Assembly (NCBI GenBank): GCA_046160045.1
Contig: JBJXGR010000101.1
Coordinates: 1 to 10,044, forward strand
Origin: CAZGUX01 sp046160045
Lineage (GTDB): Bacteria > Acidobacteriota > Terriglobia > Bryobacterales > Bryobacteraceae
DNA: 10,044 nt
Reading direction: 5' to 3'
Part shown: positions 6,995 to 10,044 of the stretch, piece by piece
How the letters are laid out: each line of letters begins with the position of its first letter
How positions within the stretch are numbered: the stretch's first letter is position 1
Program-made: the position numbers and the translations under genes
Notes under the pieces: generated by a model
Told to the model about the DNA's origin: nothing
Seen by the model: the letters and a program-made list of their open reading frames with translations, nothing else
Database searches by the model: none

Positions 6995-7402
6995 ATGCAC
7001 GCAGTGAACGCTGAGAAATGCGCTGCCGTCGCGTTCGAGTATGCGTATGTGCCGAAGATGATCAATTCGGAGAAGGAATACAAACGCGCGAAGGTCGCTC
7101 TGGAGCGGCTCCTGTTCCCCGAAAGGAAGGTGTCGGCGGAAGAGGACGCCATGGCCAAGCTTCTCCTCCACTTGATCGACCTGTATGAAAGCCGCAGTAC
7201 AGTTCCCCTGGGAACTACCTCGCGGCAGGTGCTCCGGCATTTGATGGAACAGCGCGGCCTGAGACAGGCAGACTTGACCGGGGTTTTCGGAGCCGTGTCC
7301 GTCGTTTCCGAGATCCTTGCCGGAGAGCGCGAGATCAGCGCAAAGCAGCCGCGCAGGTTGGCGGACCGGTTCGACCTGACCGCCGATGAGTTCATCGCAT
7401 AA
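6995..7402 (+). CDS. higA: HigA-type antitoxin / HTH regulator, orphan
   Basis: The 135-residue product matches the HigA (COG5499) antitoxin family. An N-terminal helical region (about 22-68, INSEKEYKRAKVALERLL and AKLLLHLIDLYE) precedes a Cro/C1-type helix-turn-helix (about 76-125, QVLRHLMEQRGLRQADLTG and VSVVSEILAGEREIS). In type II systems HigA binds and neutralises the mRNA interferase HigB and represses the operon through this helix-turn-helix. HigB is usually encoded just upstream, but only 71 bases separate this gene from a pseudogene and no toxin is visible on either side. It is therefore an orphan: a remnant antitoxin, a regulator with another target, or a partner of a toxin elsewhere. 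GGAG at 6986-6989 supports the ATG at 6995. The first 20 residues are longer than usual; the ATG at 7058 would give the family's normal start but lacks a ribosome site. Confidence 0.83.
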   Translation: MHAVNAEKCAAVAFEYAYVPKMINSEKEYKRAKVALERLLFPERKVSAEEDAMAKLLLHLIDLYESRSTVPLGTTSRQVLRHLMEQRGLRQADLTGVFGAVSVVSEILAGEREISAKQPRRLADRFDLTADEFIA

Positions 7403-7466
7403 CGCGGCGGTGGCGGTCGTAGGCGAGTGCTATCATCCTGGGGTAGCGTTTCCATGAGAACCCCGG
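7403..7466. other. Short spacer before the TPR protein gene
   Basis: A TATCAT at 7431-7436 could be a -10 box for the next gene, but no -35 box is visible. There is no strong ribosome site before the ATG at 7467. Co-transcription with the HigA gene is possible. Confidence 0.25.
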
Positions 7467-9416
7467 ATGAAGGACGGTGCGTCGGCGGCTGTGTCACGCA
7501 CGTCTAAGAAGGCAGGCGCGGTCCGGCCACCGGCGCGCAGCCATCCTTCCTTCCCTTCCCTGCTGCCCGCGTTGCTGATGTTCGCAGTGGCCGTGGCGCT
7601 GTACGCCCCCGCGTCGCGAAACGGGTTCATCTACGACGACACCGAGGTCATTCTGCATCATGAGGAACCCCGGTCCTTCTCCGAATTCGCCCGAATCTTC
7701 GCCGAACCCCACTTCCCCGGTCTTCCTTATTACCGGCCGGTGACCCGCGCCACGCTGCTGCTGCAGAAGACGTGGCACGGCGCGGACGCGGCTCCGTTCC
7801 ACTGGTTCAATGCACTGCTGATGGGGGTCGCGGGTGTCCTGGCGTTTCTGCTGTTGCGCCTGCAGGCTTTCGGGATCGGCCCGGTCCCTGCGCTGCTGGC
7901 CGCCGCGCTCTTCGCCCTGCACCCGCTGGCCTCGTCGTGTGTCTATCCTATTTCGTCGGGACGGGAAACTCTGCTTCCCTCCGCCTGGACTCTCGCCGCG
8001 ATGTACGGCTGGCTTCGTCCCGGCCGCGGGTGGCGGACTTTCGCTGTCATCGCGTTTGCCGCCGGTCTGCTGAGTAAGGAACAAGGAATTGCGATTCCCG
8101 TCTTGTTTGTGTTGGCGGACTGGTTGGCGTTGACGACTGAACCTCCTCCCGGCACGAACGTCCGCAAGTGGCTCACGCGATATGCCCCGATTGTGCTCAT
8201 CCTGATTGGCTATTTCGCCGTGCGCCAGAGGCTGTTCGGCGGATCCCAATACGGGTTCGGCACCCTCAGCGGTCCGCTGGTCAGCGCGGCCTACGCCTTG
8301 CAGACCTTGGCCGCCCCGTTCTTCGACCTGGTGTACGAGCCGTCGCTCGAGACGTGGTGGTCCCCGCCGAGAATGATGCTCGCCATAATCGCTATCGGAG
8401 GACTGATCGCGGCCGCGTGGCGGCTGTGCGGGCCGGACGGCCGGGTGTTCTTTTTTTGGGTGGGCTGGTTCGGCGTCACCTTGCTGCCGACCTCCAACCT
8501 GCTTCGGCAGGAGGCCTTCTTTGACGAGCGCTACGTCTTCCTGCCGTCCCTGGCAATCCTGGCGATGGCCGCGGCCGCCTTGTCTGCCGTCTGGCAGATT
8601 CGGACGGTGCGCCTGACGGCAGTCGCCGGGTTCGGTGCAGCGATCGTCTGCGCCGCCGGCATCAGTTACCACCGGGCAGCGTTCTTCGCCGACGACATCG
8701 AGTTCAGCCGGCAGTGGCTGCGCTCGCGCTCGACGGAAACCGGCTCACTGCCGCGAGGTGTGGCCGATTACTTCCTTCAGCCCGCCCACACGAAACTCGG
8801 TGTCGTCAACGCGCACTACAACCTGGCCTATGCGCTCGCGCAGCGTGGGGACTACCAGGATGCGGTCGAGCATTATTCGGAGGCGTTGAGCCTTCGGCCG
8901 GACTACATCAAGGCGCACAACAATCTGGCGAACGCACTGGCTGCCCTCGGCCGAACCGAGGAAGCTGCGAGCCATTTTTCCGAGGCGCTTCGACTGGATC
9001 CCGGCTACCCCGACGCACACTTCAACCTGGGGAGTCTGCTGGCGCGGCAGGGAAAGCTCGACGACGGCATCTCCCACCTGACCGAAGCGCTGCGGCTGGC
9101 CTTGGAGTCGCGCGACCTGCTGCAGGAAGTGGATGTGGTCGCGATCCGCCTGAATCTGGCCAATGCCCTTGCTTTGAGCGGCCGGTTGAACGAGGCCCAT
9201 GCTCAGGTGGTCGAGGCGCTGCGGATCCGGCCGGAATCCGCCGACGCGCACAACAATCTCGGCAATATTCTTGTAGCGCAGAAGCGGTTGCCGGAAGCGG
9301 CGGACGAATACCGCAAGGCCCTCGGGATCCGTCCCGATCACGAAGACGCAAGGCGAAACCTGGCGCTGGTTGAGGGGCAAGTGCAGACAGAGCAGCCGGG
9401 CGCTCGCAGAAACTAA
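7467..9416 (+). CDS. Polytopic membrane protein with C-terminal TPR repeats, TMTC-like (GT-C glycosyltransferase fold)
   Basis: The product has 649 residues. After a basic cytoplasmic leader come roughly ten hydrophobic segments (from about 30 to 401), then five TPR units: about 447-480 (NAHYNLAYALAQRGDYQDAV), 481-514, 515-548, 556-590 and 591-624. The order and motifs match the TMTC/DUF1736 type of GT-C enzyme. GFIYDDTEVI (53-62) in the first loop carries the paired aspartates (57, 58) expected at the catalytic site. HPLASSCVYPISSGRETLL (152-170) matches HPxxTExVxxIxGRxxLL, SKEQGI lies at 203-208, and FFDERYVFLPSL (351-362) is also typical. Animal members are O-mannosyltransferases using lipid-linked mannose; bacterial ones are mostly untested, so a sugar transfer role onto exported proteins is inference. 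The TPR part may dock protein substrates. The start at 7467 lacks a clear ribosome site, but no better in-frame start is seen nearby. Confidence 0.9.
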   Translation: MKDGASAAVSRTSKKAGAVRPPARSHPSFPSLLPALLMFAVAVALYAPASRNGFIYDDTEVILHHEEPRSFSEFARIFAEPHFPGLPYYRPVTRATLLLQKTWHGADAAPFHWFNALLMGVAGVLAFLLLRLQAFGIGPVPALLAAALFALHPLASSCVYPISSGRETLLPSAWTLAAMYGWLRPGRGWRTFAVIAFAAGLLSKEQGIAIPVLFVLADWLALTTEPPPGTNVRKWLTRYAPIVLILIGYFAVRQRLFGGSQYGFGTLSGPLVSAAYALQTLAAPFFDLVYEPSLETWWSPPRMMLAIIAIGGLIAAAWRLCGPDGRVFFFWVGWFGVTLLPTSNLLRQEAFFDERYVFLPSLAILAMAAAALSAVWQIRTVRLTAVAGFGAAIVCAAGISYHRAAFFADDIEFSRQWLRSRSTETGSLPRGVADYFLQPAHTKLGVVNAHYNLAYALAQRGDYQDAVEHYSEALSLRPDYIKAHNNLANALAALGRTEEAASHFSEALRLDPGYPDAHFNLGSLLARQGKLDDGISHLTEALRLALESRDLLQEVDVVAIRLNLANALALSGRLNEAHAQVVEALRIRPESADAHNNLGNILVAQKRLPEAADEYRKALGIRPDHEDARRNLALVEGQVQTEQPGARRN

Positions 9417-9461
9417 GGGGCGGCGCAAGAATAACATCACATTTGCACGCCGGCCGATGTG

Positions 9462-9504
9462 GGCACGCAATCGTGCGTGCCGCGTCGGCACTCATGCCGA
9501 CGCG
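9462..9504. repeat. Two tandem perfect hairpins (REP-like element)
   Basis: The first hairpin has arms GGCACGCA (9462-9469) and TGCGTGCC (9474-9481) with loop ATCG. The second has arms CGCGTCGGCA (9481-9490) and TGCCGACGCG (9495-9504) with loop CTCA. The two abut with no gap, sharing base 9481. They lie between the stop of the TPR gene and the headless kinase fragment. Two perfect short-looped hairpins side by side look like a REP/MITE-type dispersed element rather than a terminator, since no T-run follows. They could still end transcription of the TPR gene. Confidence 0.7.
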
Positions 9505-9537
9505 CGGTGCTCCAGGGCACAGAAGGAAGCTCGCATC

Positions 9538-10044
9538 GACATCGAAAACTACGCCCCCGCGCAAGCCCAACCCCAAGCCTCCGCGCCAGCGAAGACCGGT
9601 TGGTGGCCGTGGGCCATCGCCGGCGCTCTCGCGCTCGCCCTCCTCGGCTCCGGCGTTCTGCTCTACAACGCCACCCGCCCCGCGCCACTGCGCCCGCTGA
9701 CCAACCTAAAAGTAGAGATCGCCCCAGACAAGCAGATCGTCTCCGCTGGCCGCGGAAACAGCCTCGCTCTTTCCCCCGACGGCAAAGTGAACCTCTACAC
9801 CCGCTTTGTTGAACCAAAGCCAGGTCACCCTGCTCACCGGTACCGAGAACGCCGCCAGTCCATTCTCTCACCAGCCGGCGATTGGATCGCCTTCTTCGCT
9901 GACGGCAAGCTCAAGAAGGTTGGCGTAGATGGTGGCGCACCCATCACGTTGTGCGAAGTCGCTTCAAACCGGGGTGGAAGTTGGGGCGACGATGGCAACA
10001 TCATCACCCCTCTCGAGGGCGGCACCGGCCTCTCGCGGATTCCC
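9538..10044 (+). pseudogene. 3' part of a Ser/Thr kinase gene (membrane segment plus PD40 domain), headless and frameshifted; runs off the window
   Basis: From 9538 the frame reads DIENYAPAQAQPQASAPA, then a membrane segment (9601-9669, WWPWAIAGALALALLGSGVL), then PLTNLKVEI and NSLALSPDGKV, the start of the PD40 region seen after the kinase domain in acidobacterial kinases. No kinase domain precedes it: the preceding 120 bases are the tandem hairpins and spacer. The frame breaks twice. An extra base near 9808 moves the reading to LNQSQVTLLTGTENAASPF in the next frame, and a missing base near 9866 returns it to SPAGDWIAFFADGKLKKV. Compared with intact kinases, a dozen residues also seem missing between SPDG and KVNLYTR. 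An ATG at 9457 opens this frame through the hairpins but has no ribosome site. A decayed paralogue of the intact kinase type is most likely; sequence errors could explain the paired shifts but not the missing head. Confidence 0.75.

Noticed and set aside
7494..8672. Long minus-strand open frame of 392 codons
   Set aside because: It lies wholly opposite the membrane/TPR gene; its translation is Arg/Gly/Gln-rich with no domain pattern, as expected for the antisense of GC-rich coding DNA.
1..10044. CRISPR array, tRNA, rRNA or insertion sequence transposase
   Set aside because: No regularly spaced repeats, no tRNA-like or rRNA-like stretch and no transposase motif were seen on either strand by eye.

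Overview
The window most likely comes from an acidobacterium of the Solibacter/Bryobacter type; this is an inference from gene content. It is GC-rich. It carries an ECF sigma factor translationally coupled to a large Ser/Thr kinase with a TolB-like (PD40) sensor half, and relics of secreted proteins of the Solibacter TIGR03437 and 'CRV...INGYF' kinds. It also has a long membrane TPR protein of the TMTC-like glycosyltransferase type.

Layout. 1-686 holds no gene I recognise, but has a strong hairpin at 643-682. 687-1213 (minus) is a decayed gene: a TIGR03437-type domain followed by an Ig-like (BIG2) stretch, broken by one in-frame stop and one frameshift. 1214-1711 is not recognisably coding. 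1712-2377 (plus) encodes a beta/gamma-crystallin domain protein, and converges on the operon to its right across a short spacer with two hairpins. The main unit runs right to left on the minus strand: ECF sigma factor (6376-5804), Ser/Thr kinase with PD40 sensor domain (5807-2988, sharing ATGA with the sigma gene) and a small exported protein (2973-2461, 14 bases after the kinase). 6404-6923 (plus) is a frameshifted 3' remnant of a cell-surface protein gene. 6995-7402 is an orphan HigA-type antitoxin/regulator. 7467-9416 is the membrane TPR protein. 9462-9504 is a pair of tandem perfect hairpins, and from about 9538 to the window end lies the 3' part of a second kinase gene, lacking its kinase domain and carrying two compensating frameshifts.

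How the parts fit. The three-gene operon is the functional core. A membrane kinase with an extracytoplasmic beta-propeller probably controls its partner sigma factor by phosphorylation, and the sigma factor has neutral residues where classical ECF factors carry the acidic DAED motif. The exported third product is the most interesting unknown: it could be a ligand, a modulator or an output of the pathway. The other live genes (crystallin, HigA, TPR protein) look unrelated to the operon. The three decayed genes suggest turnover of large paralogous families in this region; assembly or sequencing indels are an alternative for some of the frameshifts.
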